64,000 nucleotides of DNA from Methylobacterium brachiatum (lineage in GTDB: Bacteria > Pseudomonadota > Alphaproteobacteria > Rhizobiales > Beijerinckiaceae). The stretch is taken from NCBI RefSeq assembly GCF_020523825.1, contig NZ_JAJALK010000002.1:620001-684000 (forward strand), in the 5' to 3' direction. Within the stretch, counting starts at the first letter, position 1. Each line of letters begins with the position of its first letter. Below are positions 1 to 8,202 of this stretch, piece after piece. Below the pieces are notes generated by a model. The model was not told the origin of the DNA. It was given only the letters and a program-made list of their open reading frames with translations, and did not search any database. The position numbers were made by a program, and so were the translations under genes.

Positions 1-20
1 TCCGGCACCTCAGGATGAGG
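1..20. repeat. Fragment of a dispersed inverted-repeat element
   Basis: Bases 3-20 are identical to 18 bases (8305-8322) in the right arm of the large inverted repeat at 8203-8331. The window therefore opens inside or at the edge of another copy of this element, just upstream of the vWA gene. The end of the preceding gene cannot be placed from so little sequence. Confidence 0.55.
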
Positions 21-43
21 ATGCGGGCGGGAGGACAGCCCGC

Positions 44-973
44 ATGAGCGCCCTCGACGCCTTCGCGTTCCTGCGCCCCTGGTGGTTCCTGGCCATCCCG
101 GTCGTGGCCCTGCTGGCCCTGCGCGCCGCCTGGCGGGCGGCACCGTTGGGTGATTGGGGCCGCGCGGTCGATCCGGCCCTGATGGCCCATCTCGCCCGCG
201 CCGGGGCCGTGCTCGGCGGAAGGCGGCAGGCCAACCGGGCCGCCGCCCTGGCCGCCGGGGCGATCGCCCTGGCGCTGACCGGACCCGCTTTGGAGCGCCA
301 GGATACGGCGACCTTCCGCAATCTCGACGAGACCGTGATCGTCCTGGACCTGTCCCGCTCGGTCACCGAGGGCGGCAACCTCCAGGGCGTCCGGCAGGCC
401 GCCGCCGCGATCGCAGAGGCCGCCGGCACCCGGGCCGTGTCGCTCGTCGTCTATGCCGGCGACGCCTATCTCGCCGCCTCGCCGACCACCGACCGGGACA
501 GCTTCGGCACGACCCTGTTCGCCCTCGACGCCGACACCGTGCCGGATCGCGGCAGCCATCCCGAGCGCGGGCTGGCGCTCGCTCGCCGCACCCTCGCGGA
601 GGCCGACGTGGTCGCGGCCGACGTGGTGCTGATCACCGACGGCGACGGCATCGGCGCGGCCGCCGACCGGGAGGCCCGGGCCCTGGCCGATCGCGGCTGG
701 CGCCTCCAGGCCCTGTTCGTCCCCGCCGGCAAGCCGCTGCCGCCGGGCGCGCCGAAGCCCGACCGGGCCGCCCTGGACGCGCTGGTGCGGGTCGGCGGCG
801 GCCGCGTCGCCGACATCGCCGAGCCCGGCCCGGTCCTCGACGCGGTCGGGGCCGGCACCGCCCAGCATCTCGCCGCCGGCGGCTACGGCGTGCTGGCCTA
901 CGCGGATCTCGGTCGCTGGCTGCTGCTGCTCGCGGCCCTGCCGGCCCTGGCCCTGTTCCGCAGGAGCGCGTGA
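44..973 (+). CDS. vWA-domain membrane protein, BatB/MxaC-like
   Basis: 309 residues. A hydrophobic N-terminal segment (about residues 14-26) and a second one (about 65-80) precede a von Willebrand factor A domain that starts near residue 95. Its metal-binding MIDAS motif reads DLSRS (DxSxS) and a later ITDGDG matches the second MIDAS loop. A C-terminal hydrophobic segment (about 283-305) anchors the end. A GGGAGGA ribosome site lies 7 bases before the ATG. The next two genes encode a TPR protein and a BatD-type protein, so this is the vWA member of a MoxR-associated Bat operon. Such operons assist assembly or stress tolerance of envelope proteins; related vWA proteins (MxaC, MxaL) occur in methanol dehydrogenase clusters, but no mxa-specific gene is seen here. 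The MoxR ATPase would lie upstream of the window. Confidence 0.8.
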   Translation: MSALDAFAFLRPWWFLAIPVVALLALRAAWRAAPLGDWGRAVDPALMAHLARAGAVLGGRRQANRAAALAAGAIALALTGPALERQDTATFRNLDETVIVLDLSRSVTEGGNLQGVRQAAAAIAEAAGTRAVSLVVYAGDAYLAASPTTDRDSFGTTLFALDADTVPDRGSHPERGLALARRTLAEADVVAADVVLITDGDGIGAAADREARALADRGWRLQALFVPAGKPLPPGAPKPDRAALDALVRVGGGRVADIAEPGPVLDAVGAGTAQHLAAGGYGVLAYADLGRWLLLLAALPALALFRRSA

Positions 974-1893
974 TGGAGCGGCTCTTTCCGAAAACCGGCC
1001 TCACCGTCCCGATCCGCGCCGGCCTGCCCGCCGGCTGGCGGCGGCTCGCCCGGATCGCCGGGCTTGCGCTGGCCGGGCTCGGCCTCGTGGCCCTGCTCGC
1101 CGTCTCGCAGCCCCGCACCGGGCTCGGGCGCCTGCTGATGGCGCTGGGCCTGCCCGGGCTCGCCGCCGACCTGATCGTCGATCCCGCCTGGCGCGCCGCC
1201 GCTTTGTACGAGGCCGGCCGCTACGACGCGGCGATCGCGCTGTTCCGCTCCGGCGGGCGACGGGCGAGTTACAATCTCGGCAACGCGCTGGCCCGCGCGG
1301 GCGATTACAACGGCGCGCTCGCCGCCTACGACGAGGCCCTCCGCTTCGACCCGCGCGACGCCGACGCGCAGGCCAACCGCTCGCTGGTCGCCCGGATGCA
1401 GGCCGAGGTGATCGACCGCGGCCCCGGCGGCGGCATCGCCAACGGCACCGCGCAATACGGCGCCCGTTACAACAACACCGCCAACCAGGACCCGAACAAC
1501 GCCATCAACGCCGCCTCCGCGGGCGAGGGCTTGGCCGGCAACAAGGAATCCAACGCCAGCGCGTCGCTGCCCGGCAACAGCAAGGTCGCCCGCCGCGGCA
1601 AGGCCGAGCAGCAATCGATCGATGCCGGCAAGGGCCAGGCCCGGGGCTCGGCCGGCGACGCCGCCGGGCGCGGCCGCACCGGCGGGGGCGCCGCCATGGT
1701 GGCGGAGGCTCCCGAACGCGAGGTCCGCCGGGTAACGAAGAGCTTCGAGGCCCACGAGATCCGCCCGGACCGGCTCTGGCTCCAGACCCTGCCGGACGAT
1801 CCCGGCCGCTTCCTCAGGCTGCGCCTGCGCGCCGAGCAGACCCGCCGGGTCGAGGCCGGCACCGCCATCCCGGCCGGGAGCAACCCGTGGTAG
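973..1893 (+). CDS. TPR-repeat membrane protein, BatC-like
   Basis: 306 residues. The ATG overlaps the stop of the vWA gene by one base, so I prefer it to the much longer upstream open frame. One or two hydrophobic segments (about residues 25-60) are followed by a TPR-type helical repeat in the region AALYEAGRYDAAIALF and NLGNALARAGDYNGALAAYDEAL. After about residue 145 the chain becomes low-complexity, rich in Gly, Asn, Ala and Gln, and ends with a basic tail. TPR plus a disordered C-terminus is usual for BatC and for the C-terminal half of BatB. Predicted to lie in the membrane and mediate protein contacts in the Bat complex. The next frame overlaps it by 7 bases if the GTG at 1887 is used. 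Confidence 0.75.
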   Translation: MERLFPKTGLTVPIRAGLPAGWRRLARIAGLALAGLGLVALLAVSQPRTGLGRLLMALGLPGLAADLIVDPAWRAAALYEAGRYDAAIALFRSGGRRASYNLGNALARAGDYNGALAAYDEALRFDPRDADAQANRSLVARMQAEVIDRGPGGGIANGTAQYGARYNNTANQDPNNAINAASAGEGLAGNKESNASASLPGNSKVARRGKAEQQSIDAGKGQARGSAGDAAGRGRTGGGAAMVAEAPEREVRRVTKSFEAHEIRPDRLWLQTLPDDPGRFLRLRLRAEQTRRVEAGTAIPAGSNPW

Positions 1894-3377
1894 TTTTTTG
1901 GGACTTTGTCCGCCCGCTTTTGGCCCCCCTGGCGAGCTGCCGGATGGCCACGTCGCCGGATGCGGCGCGGGTCCCCTCTCCCGGGCGGGAGAGGGACAGG
2001 GTGAGGGGACAGGTTCTTCCGGAGAGGGCGGGTCCCTCACCCCAACCCTCTCCCGCACGGGAGAGGGGGCGCGGCGCCGCCTGCCTAACGCGATGGGGGA
2101 GCACTGGAACCCGTAGCCGGAGGCGACAGAGCTACGTCCTGCTCCTGGCCCTTGCGCTCCTCGCCCCGCTCCCGGCCCGGGCTGAGATCGAGCCCGGCGA
2201 CCTCACCCTCACGGTCACCGCGGAGTTCAACGGCAACAGCCCGCCCTTCGCCCGCGAGATGGTGCTGCTGAAGATCCGGGGGGTCTACAAGCAGCCGATC
2301 CTGCTGGAGGAGGTGGTCCAGCCGACGCTCGCCAACTTCTCCTGGACCCAGCTCGGCCGGGACCATTGGAGCCGGACCAAGCTCCCGGATGGCCAGAGCG
2401 CCATCGCGTTCGACCGCACCGTGGCGGTGTTCCCGCACCATGCGGGCGACTTCATCATCGAGCCCTTCACCCACAAGCTGACGGTCAACGATTTTGGCGA
2501 ACGGCGGGTGGTCGAGGTGCGCTCGAAGCCGATCCCGTTCCCGGTGGCGCGCTGGACCGAGGCGACGGGCGGCCCGGACGTCAAGGAACCCTGGTGGCTG
2601 CCCGCCCGTGACGTCGCGGTCACCGATTCCTGGAGCCCGGACCCCGAGACCGTGAAGCTCGGCGAGACCACCCGGCGGATCGTCACCCTGGAGGTGCAGG
2701 GCATGGTCGCCGAGGGCCTGCCGCCCCGGCCGGTGATGCGCACCCGCGGCATCCTCACCTTCGCCGGCCCGGTCACCCGCGAGACCCTGCTGACGCCCTC
2801 CGGACCCGTGGCCCGGGCGACCTACCAGTGGGACGTGAAGCCCGGCGTGCCCGAGGTGATCCCCCTCGACGCCATCGCGATCCCGTGGTTCGACACCAAC
2901 ACCCGCACCATGCGCGAGGCCGAGATCCCGGCCCGCCAGATCGGCGGCGGCCTGCCCGACCGGGAGGGCGAGCGGGCGCCGCCGGCGGTCCCGTCGCCGC
3001 TGGTGGCCGCCGCCGCGGCGCTCGCCGCCTTCGGACTCGGCCTGGCCCTGATCGGTTACGGCGCGGGCCGCCCGCGCCTGCGCCTCCCCGCCGCCAGCCG
3101 CCGGGCCCTGAACCGGGCCGCCCGCGCGGGTGATCCGGCCGGGTTCCGCGCGGCCCTGGAGGCGGCCCGCCGGGAGGCGCCGGAGCTTGCCCGGATCTGG
3201 CAGGCACGGCCCGATCTCGCCGGGCCGCTCGCCGCCCTCGACCGGGCGGTGTTCGGAACCGCGGGCGCCCCCGCCCCGGACCTGCCGGCGCTCGCCCGCG
3301 CCCTGGCGCGGCCGGAATTTCAGGCGACCGCCTCCGGGCCGCAGCGGCTCGCCCCCCTCGACGGGCCGGCGGCCTGA
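1887..3377 (+). CDS. BatD-like protein, N-terminus disrupted by a repeat
   Basis: The frame from GTG 1887 gives 496 residues. After a hydrophobic signal-like stretch (LLLALALLAPLPARA, about residues 85-99) the protein has the beta-rich BatD/oxygen-tolerance organisation and a single C-terminal membrane helix (about residues 372-395), followed by a cytoplasmic tail. The oddity is the start: about 80 residues before the signal segment are encoded by a dispersed palindromic repeat (1956-2069). Between the repeat and the signal segment there is no in-frame ATG, GTG or TTG, although a GGAGG lies at 2119-2123. Translation must begin at GTG 1887 or ATG 1944 and read through the repeat, or start at an unusual codon such as CTG 2139. 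The function is inferred from family and neighbours; the true start is unresolved. Confidence 0.7.
   Translation: MVVFWDFVRPLLAPLASCRMATSPDAARVPSPGRERDRVRGQVLPERAGPSPQPSPARERGRGAACLTRWGSTGTRSRRRQSYVLLLALALLAPLPARAEIEPGDLTLTVTAEFNGNSPPFAREMVLLKIRGVYKQPILLEEVVQPTLANFSWTQLGRDHWSRTKLPDGQSAIAFDRTVAVFPHHAGDFIIEPFTHKLTVNDFGERRVVEVRSKPIPFPVARWTEATGGPDVKEPWWLPARDVAVTDSWSPDPETVKLGETTRRIVTLEVQGMVAEGLPPRPVMRTRGILTFAGPVTRETLLTPSGPVARATYQWDVKPGVPEVIPLDAIAIPWFDTNTRTMREAEIPARQIGGGLPDREGERAPPAVPSPLVAAAAALAAFGLGLALIGYGAGRPRLRLPAASRRALNRAARAGDPAGFRAALEAARREAPELARIWQARPDLAGPLAALDRAVFGTAGAPAPDLPALARALARPEFQATASGPQRLAPLDGPAA
1956..2069 (+). repeat. Palindromic dispersed repeat, family 2, copy A
   Basis: About 114 bp with two short palindromes of the type CCTCTCCCGnnCGGGAGAGG, one near each end, joined by a segment containing ACAGGGTGAGGGGACAGG. 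Closely related copies are at 41430-41558 (opposite orientation) and 44561-44673. This copy is in frame within the 5' part of batD and introduces no stop codon in that frame. Confidence 0.85.
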
Positions 3378-3382
3378 AACCT

Positions 3383-3428
3383 TTGCACAGGACTTGGGCA
3401 GGTACTATTCCTGTGCAATGGCCCAAGT
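3383..3428 (+). other. Interleaved perfect inverted repeats, possible RNA switch or operator
   Basis: Two perfect inverted repeats are interleaved. TTGCACAGG (3383-3391) pairs with CCTGTGCAA (3410-3418), and ACTTGGGC (3392-3399) pairs with GCCCAAGT (3421-3428). In RNA the two stems are in pseudoknot order, but the connecting loops (0 and 2 bases) look too short for both stems at once, so they may be alternative hairpins. In DNA they could be overlapping protein sites. The element lies between batD and the unrecognised gene at 3536. Confidence 0.5.
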
Positions 3429-3485
3429 TCTGACCAGGCATCAATATTTTGCACCGTCTTGCGTCACCTGATTTCGCTTCGTAAC

Positions 3486-3507
3486 CTTCGTTGCCTCAAC
3501 AACGAAG
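3486..3507 (+). other. Stem-loop in the leader of the gene at 3536
   Basis: CTTCGTTG (3486-3493) and CAACGAAG (3500-3507) form a perfect 8-bp stem with a 6-base loop. It ends 28 bases before the start codon and just before the GGGGAGGA ribosome site. There is no following T-run, so it is not a standard terminator; an effect on translation or mRNA stability is possible. Confidence 0.45.
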
Positions 3508-3535
3508 CCTTCAACGATGATCGGGGAGGAGCGCC

Positions 3536-4045
3536 ATGGCACGCGCCAACGACGTCAAGGACCGGTTCCGCGCCCGGCTGCAGGATGCCGACGCCCGCAG
3601 CAACGACTTCCGCCGCAAGCTGCTGGAGGAGGGCACCCGCGCCCTCGAGCCGGTGGTCGACGTCCTGAACCTGATGGCCGAGGTCCTCAACGAGGAGGAC
3701 AACGTCCACGGCAGCATCACCGGCCTCGAGGCCAAGATCGACCAGGACAACTTCATCAGCCTGTGCGCCAAGCTGCGCGGGACCGACACCGAGCAGAAGA
3801 TCAAGATCAAGTACGGGCCCGAGCTCGGCGGCAGCAACTACATCTCGGTCTCGGGCCTGAACCAGCGCTACAACGAGCGCCTGGTCCCGGGCGCGGCCGG
3901 GGCCGCCCTCGGCCGCAGCGTCGGCAGCGACATCCACCTGGACGAGAACCGCGGCACCGAGCTCGCCGAGGTGGTCCGCGAGGTCGTGGAGGATTTCTAC
4001 GCCGCCCAGATCGAGCAGCGCAGCCACTTCGCCGCCGTCCAGTAG
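3536..4045 (+). CDS. Conserved-looking hypothetical protein
   Basis: 169 residues, soluble and mostly charged, with no signal peptide and no membrane segment. A strong GGGGAGGA ribosome site precedes the ATG by 8 bases. The N-terminal half is predicted helical and Arg/Glu-rich; a central stretch around KIKIKYGPELGG looks like beta structure, and the C-terminal 40 residues form an acidic helix. I do not recognise the family. Codon usage matches its neighbours. It stands alone between the Bat operon and the fluoride-responsive crcB unit, and its leader carries the two unusual inverted repeats and a stem-loop noted separately, so post-transcriptional control is a reasonable guess. Confidence 0.75.
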   Translation: MARANDVKDRFRARLQDADARSNDFRRKLLEEGTRALEPVVDVLNLMAEVLNEEDNVHGSITGLEAKIDQDNFISLCAKLRGTDTEQKIKIKYGPELGGSNYISVSGLNQRYNERLVPGAAGAALGRSVGSDIHLDENRGTELAEVVREVVEDFYAAQIEQRSHFAAVQ

Positions 4046-4081
4046 CGGCGACGCCGATCCTGCGCTAAGCCTGCCCGGGAT

Positions 4082-4140
4082 GGGGATGGAGCTCCCCGAT
4101 AACCGCCCGGCGATCGCCAAGCCGGGCTGATGGCTCCTAC
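4082..4140 (+). promoter_or_regulatory. Fluoride riboswitch (crcB motif)
   Basis: The sequence carries the diagnostic parts of the crcB RNA motif in order: a GGGGATGGAGCTCCCC hairpin, ATAACCGC immediately after it, a GC stem (CCCGGC with GCCGGG), and the terminal GCTGATGGCTCCTAC block. These conserved bases form the pseudoknotted fluoride and magnesium pocket of known fluoride riboswitches. It lies 84 bases before crcB, the gene this riboswitch class usually controls. The segment after it (about 4141-4224) is GC-rich and probably holds the expression platform. Confidence 0.93.
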
Positions 4141-4224
4141 CGCACGGGCGTGCTCCGGACGTCCGCGGTGGGGCCGTGCGCCGAAGCCGCGACAGGGCCG
4201 CCCGACCGAACAGGAAGGGCAGGC

Positions 4225-4602
4225 ATGGTCAACACCCTCATCGTCATCCTCGGCGCCGGGCTCGGCGGCGGGGTCCGCCACGGCATGAACGTCGCGGTCG
4301 CCCGGCTGCTGCCGGGCTTCGGGTTTCCCCTGGCGACCCTGCTGATCAACGTGCTCGGCTCGTTCCTGATGGGCGTGCTGGCCGAGGGCTTCGCCCTGCG
4401 CGGCGCGGCCGGGCATCCGGCGCGGCTGTTCCTGACCACCGGGATCCTGGGCGGCTTCACCACCTTCTCGACCTTCTCGCTCGACGCGATCAGCCTGTAC
4501 GAGCGCGGCGAGCCGGCCCTGGCCGCGCTCTACGTGGCGGTCTCGGTGGCGGGCGGGCTGCTCGGCCTCATCGCCGGCATGGCCCTGATCCGCGCGCTCT
4601 GA
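4225..4602 (+). CDS. crcB: Fluoride channel CrcB/FluC
   Basis: 125 residues with four hydrophobic segments, the usual size for the small dual-topology Fluc channel that lets fluoride leave the cytoplasm. Recognisable family motifs are the conserved Asn in LLINVLGSFLMG and the GILGGFTTFSTFSLD segment, with the Phe and Thr/Ser residues that line the fluoride path. The ATG at 4225 follows GGAAGGGCAGGC; the open frame extends 75 bases further upstream but begins just after the riboswitch, so the shorter start is better. Expression should rise when fluoride binds the riboswitch at 4082-4140. A family 1 repeat follows the stop closely. Confidence 0.95.
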   Translation: MVNTLIVILGAGLGGGVRHGMNVAVARLLPGFGFPLATLLINVLGSFLMGVLAEGFALRGAAGHPARLFLTTGILGGFTTFSTFSLDAISLYERGEPALAALYVAVSVAGGLLGLIAGMALIRAL

Positions 4603-4610
4603 AAACGTGA

Positions 4611-4719
4611 TGGTTTCACAAGGTCCGAGACCTTGTGCGGGTCCAGGGCAGAGCCCTGGTCTCTCGGGGGCTCCGCCCCCGAACCCCTGCCAAAGGGCTT
4701 GCCCTTTGGGATCCCGGAT
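4611..4719 (+). repeat. Four-hairpin dispersed repeat, family 1, copy 1
   Basis: About 110 bp folding into four successive hairpins: CAAGGTC/GACCTTG, CCAGGGC/GCCCTGG, GGGGG/CCCCC around CTCCG, and CCAAAGGGC/GCCCTTTGG. It fills the gap between the convergent stops of crcB (4602) and the gene at 4724, and probably acts as a two-way terminator. Related copies lie at 9215, 12373, 16754, 25441 and 39311. Confidence 0.85.
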
Positions 4720-4723
4720 TCAT

Positions 4724-5554
4724 TCAATCCGCGATGAACTTCAGGCGGTGGTCGCGGTAGAGGTCGACGATCGCCGCGGCGGTCTCCTCGATCGAGCGGC
4801 GGGTCACGTCGATGGTCGGCCAGCGGTTCTTGGTGAACAGCCGGCGGGACATGGTGATCTCGTCGGCCACCGCCGAGCGGTCGACATACATCGAGGATTC
4901 GTCGGCGTTGAGGCTCGACAGCCGGTTCTGGCGGATCTGCACGATCCGCTCCGGCGAGGCGAACAGCCCGACCACCAGGGGCTTGCGCGCCCGCTCGATC
5001 GCCGGGGGCAGCGGCATGCCCGGCACCAGCGGCAGGTTGGTGGTCTTGAGCCCGCGATTGGCCAGGTAGATCGAGGTCGGCGTCTTCGAGGTCCGGCTGA
5101 CCCCGAGCAGGATCACGTCGGCCTCCTCCAGGTCCTCCGGCAGGTTGCCGTCGTCGTGGGCCAGCGTGAAGTTCATCGCGTCGATGCGCTTGAAATACTC
5201 CGCGTTGAGCATGTGCTGGGCGCCCGGCCGGGCCGTGGTCTCGGCCCCGAGATAGGCGCGCAGCAGGTCGTGGACCGGCCGCAGCACCGACAGGCAGGGC
5301 GAGCCGGTCTCCCGGGCGACCTCTTCGAGCCGCTCGCCGAGATCGCCGCCGACCAGGGTGTAGAGCACGAGGCCCGGCGCCGCCCGGATCTCCGAGATTA
5401 CCCGGTCGAGCTGCGCCGCCGAGCGCACCAGCGGATAGACATGCTCGATCGCCGAGACGCCCTCGTACTGCGCGGCCGCCGCCCGGCCGACATTGATCAG
5501 CGTCTCCCCGGTGGAGTCGGAGACGAGGTGGAGGTGGAAGTAGCTGCGGCCCAT
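4724..5554 (-). CDS. Pyruvate phosphate dikinase / PEP synthase regulatory protein (DUF299)
   Basis: 276 residues. The N-terminal [14 protein letters not shown] and the central P-loop-like [11 protein letters not shown] are characteristic of the bifunctional kinase/pyrophosphorylase family that inactivates and reactivates PPDK or PEP synthase by ADP-dependent threonine phosphorylation. It is cytosolic and thought to control the pyruvate-PEP node. GGAG lies about 6 bases before the ATG. The gene is divergent from hemE across the proposed origin; as I recall, the homologue of this gene also sits beside the origin in Caulobacter and in rhizobia. Whether the target here is PPDK or PEP synthase cannot be read from this window. 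Confidence 0.92.
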   Translation of the reverse strand: MGRSYFHLHLVSDSTGETLINVGRAAAAQYEGVSAIEHVYPLVRSAAQLDRVISEIRAAPGLVLYTLVGGDLGERLEEVARETGSPCLSVLRPVHDLLRAYLGAETTARPGAQHMLNAEYFKRIDAMNFTLAHDDGNLPEDLEEADVILLGVSRTSKTPTSIYLANRGLKTTNLPLVPGMPLPPAIERARKPLVVGLFASPERIVQIRQNRLSSLNADESSMYVDRSAVADEITMSRRLFTKNRWPTIDVTRRSIEETAAAIVDLYRDHRLKFIAD

Positions 5555-5581
5555 CCGGTCTCCTTCGCCTCGGCGGTCGGG

Positions 5582-5590
5582 TTATCCACC
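5582..5590 (+). promoter_or_regulatory. DnaA box
   Basis: TTATCCACC differs from the consensus TTATCCACA only in the last base. It lies 28 bases upstream of the DUF299 start codon, at the left edge of the proposed origin. Confidence 0.7.
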
Positions 5591-5615
5591 GCGGGCCGCC
5601 AGGGGAGTCGATGAG

Positions 5616-5624
5616 TGTGGATAG
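5616..5624 (-). promoter_or_regulatory. DnaA box
   Basis: TGTGGATAG on the plus strand reads CTATCCACA on the minus strand, one mismatch from TTATCCACA. It is 25 bases from the first box and inverted relative to it. Confidence 0.7.
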
Positions 5625-5814
5625 GATGCGGCTTCGGGCAGGTCCAGGGCGCAGGGGCTGCGCTTTATCGACTCCGCCGTTCACAGGTACGCCGTCGAGG
5701 CGCGCGGAATCCGGGCGCTTGGGAGAATCCGGGACGCAACAGGGGCGCGTACCGGACTCGGCGTTCGCAAGCCGCTGTTGGACTTGGCCGTTCTCGCAAC
5801 ATGGAGCGAATCCT

Positions 5815-5830
5815 TTAAAGCCTCGTTAAC
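5815..5830 (+). promoter_or_regulatory. CtrA-binding site
   Basis: TTAA, seven bases, then TTAAC: an exact match to the full CtrA consensus TTAA-N7-TTAAC. In Caulobacter, phosphorylated CtrA binds such sites in the origin and blocks initiation. It lies about 200 bases before the hemE start, between the DnaA boxes and the AT-rich tract, and could regulate hemE as well. Confidence 0.75.
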
Positions 5831-5887
5831 GGCGCGGCGGCGGGGACGGCCTGTGGACCCGCTTGCACCACCGTGTTGAGGCCCCCC

Positions 5888-5930
5888 AATAGAAAAAACA
5901 GAGTCCTAGAATCTCTCTTTTCTTTTCGAG
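5888..5930. other. AT-rich tract, candidate DNA unwinding element
   Basis: The tract contains AATAGAAAAAACAGAG followed by a pyrimidine run CTCTCTTTTCTTTTC. It is one of the few AT-rich stretches of this length in the window and lies just right of the CtrA site, as expected for the melting region of an origin. Confidence 0.55.
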
Positions 5931-6020
5931 AGGGGCCTGTGTGGGGATCCGGCGCGCCTCGACTCGACAGGACGGTCGCCGACAGGCATGCGGGATGACG
6001 AAGACGGGATGGGAGCGACG

Positions 6021-7166
<1,146 letters not shown>

Positions 7167-7169
7167 GCC

Positions 7170-7601
7170 GTGCTCTACGATTGGCTCAAGGCCGGGCACG
7201 TCATCAGCCTGATCGCCTGGATGGCGGGCATGCTCTACCTGCCCCGGCTGTTCGTCTATCACGCGAGCCTGCCGCCGGGCTCGGACGGGCAGGCCGCGAC
7301 CTTCAAGGTGATGGAGCGCCGCCTGCTCAAGGCGATCATGAACCCCGCCATGATCGCCACCTGGGCGTTCGGGCTGACGCTGGCCTGGATGAGCGGCTAC
7401 TACGCCAGCCCCTGGCTCCAGGCGAAGTTCGTGCTGGTGCTGGCGATGTCGGGCATCCACGGCTGGCTCGCCCGGATGGTCAAGGATTTCGCCGCCGACC
7501 GGAACACCCGCGGGCACAGGTTCTACCGGGTGCTCAACGAGGTGCCCACCCTCCTGATGATCGGCATCGTCATCCTGGCGATCGTCAAGCCGGGCCTCTG
7601 A
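7170..7601 (+). CDS. hemJ: Protoporphyrinogen oxidase HemJ
   Basis: 143 residues with four membrane helices. HemJ is the haem-containing membrane enzyme that oxidises protoporphyrinogen IX in most alphaproteobacteria. The conserved histidine lies in LKAGHVISLIAWMAGMLYLP near the N-terminus, and the conserved Lys/His-rich segment is in the second half (SPWLQAKFVLVLAMSGIHG). The start is GTG, 3 bases after the hemE stop, so the two haem genes form a translationally coupled pair. Confidence 0.92.
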   Translation: MLYDWLKAGHVISLIAWMAGMLYLPRLFVYHASLPPGSDGQAATFKVMERRLLKAIMNPAMIATWAFGLTLAWMSGYYASPWLQAKFVLVLAMSGIHGWLARMVKDFAADRNTRGHRFYRVLNEVPTLLMIGIVILAIVKPGL

Positions 7602-7678
7602 TCCCGGGATCCTGTGATCCGGCTCCCCGCACCGCCGGCATGCCCGGAGCCTTTCGCCGGCCGGGCCGTTGGGGGGCC

Positions 7679-8032
7679 ATGACCAAGGTTTTCGCCCTCG
7701 CCCTGCCGCTGGCCCTCCTGCCTCTTCTCGGCGCCGCCCCCGCCGGGGCCGCGAGCTTCGCCTGCGACAAGGCCGAGACCCAAGACGAGAAGGCGATCTG
7801 CGCCCATCTCCCGCTCAATGACATGGATGTCGAGATGGCGACTCGCTTCGCCATCCTGAAAGACGTCCTGCCGATGGGCGGCCAGACCAAGCTGCGCGAC
7901 GACCAGGAGACCTGGCTCAAGGAACGCCACGCCTGCGGCGGCGACATCGCCTGCCTGCGCGGCCTCTACGAGACCCGGCTCAAGGTGCTGCGCGGGGTGC
8001 TGGCGGAATTCGCCAAGCAGGGGCCGCAGTGA
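7679..8032 (+). CDS. LprI-family (DUF1311) secreted protein
   Basis: 117 residues. A clear signal peptide (VFALALPLALLPLLGAAPAGAAS) leads to a mature part with four cysteines: CDKAETQDEKAICAHL near the N-terminus, and a later WLKERHACGG...CLRGLYETRL. This spacing (C...IC...W..eR..C....CL...Y..R) is that of the lysozyme-inhibitor LprI / DUF1311 family. It is expected in the periplasm with two disulfides; lysozyme inhibition is known for one mycobacterial member only, so the role here is open. No strong ribosome site is seen before the ATG. It is followed by about 420 bases of repeat-rich non-coding DNA. Confidence 0.75.
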   Translation: MTKVFALALPLALLPLLGAAPAGAASFACDKAETQDEKAICAHLPLNDMDVEMATRFAILKDVLPMGGQTKLRDDQETWLKERHACGGDIACLRGLYETRLKVLRGVLAEFAKQGPQ

Positions 8033-8080
8033 GGGTGGTTCGGGCCATCGGGTGATCGGTCGGCTTCGCCCACGCCGCTA

Positions 8081-8172
8081 TTGCCAGCGGAGCGCAGCAA
8101 TCCGGGGCAGCGCGCGCTCTGAGACCGTGGCGGTTCCCTGGATCACATCGCTTCGCTGGTGATGACGGGACC
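8081..8172. repeat. Imperfect inverted repeat
   Basis: Left part CGCTATTGCCAGCGGAGCGC and right part CTTCGCTGGTGATGACGG form an imperfect palindrome. Its right end resembles the right end of the element at 14185-14276 (GATGACGG preceded by CTTCGCTG), so the two probably belong to one family. It lies in the 8033-8449 gap, where I see no gene. Confidence 0.5.
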
Positions 8173-8202
8173 CAGGTTGACGCACGTCACAGGGACGATC
8201 CC

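Larger units (their letters stand above)
5555..6020. other. oriC: Putative chromosomal replication origin (oriC)
   Basis: This gap between the DUF299 gene and hemE has no credible gene. It holds two near-consensus DnaA boxes in opposite orientation (5582-5590 and 5616-5624), a weaker box TTATCGACT (5665-5673), a perfect CtrA site (5815-5830) and a distinctly AT-rich tract (5888-5930) in otherwise very GC-rich DNA. The hemE-linked gap is the experimentally mapped origin in Caulobacter, and a hemE-flanked gap is also the origin in Sinorhizobium meliloti. Gene context, initiator sites, cell-cycle regulator site and a candidate unwinding region therefore agree. The hemE promoter should also lie here. 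Confidence 0.8.

Noticed and set aside
3383..3428. The interleaved repeats as a classic H-type pseudoknot
   Set aside because: Stem lengths of 9 and 8 bp with connecting loops of 0 and 2 bases are sterically unlikely; alternative hairpins or protein sites are preferred.
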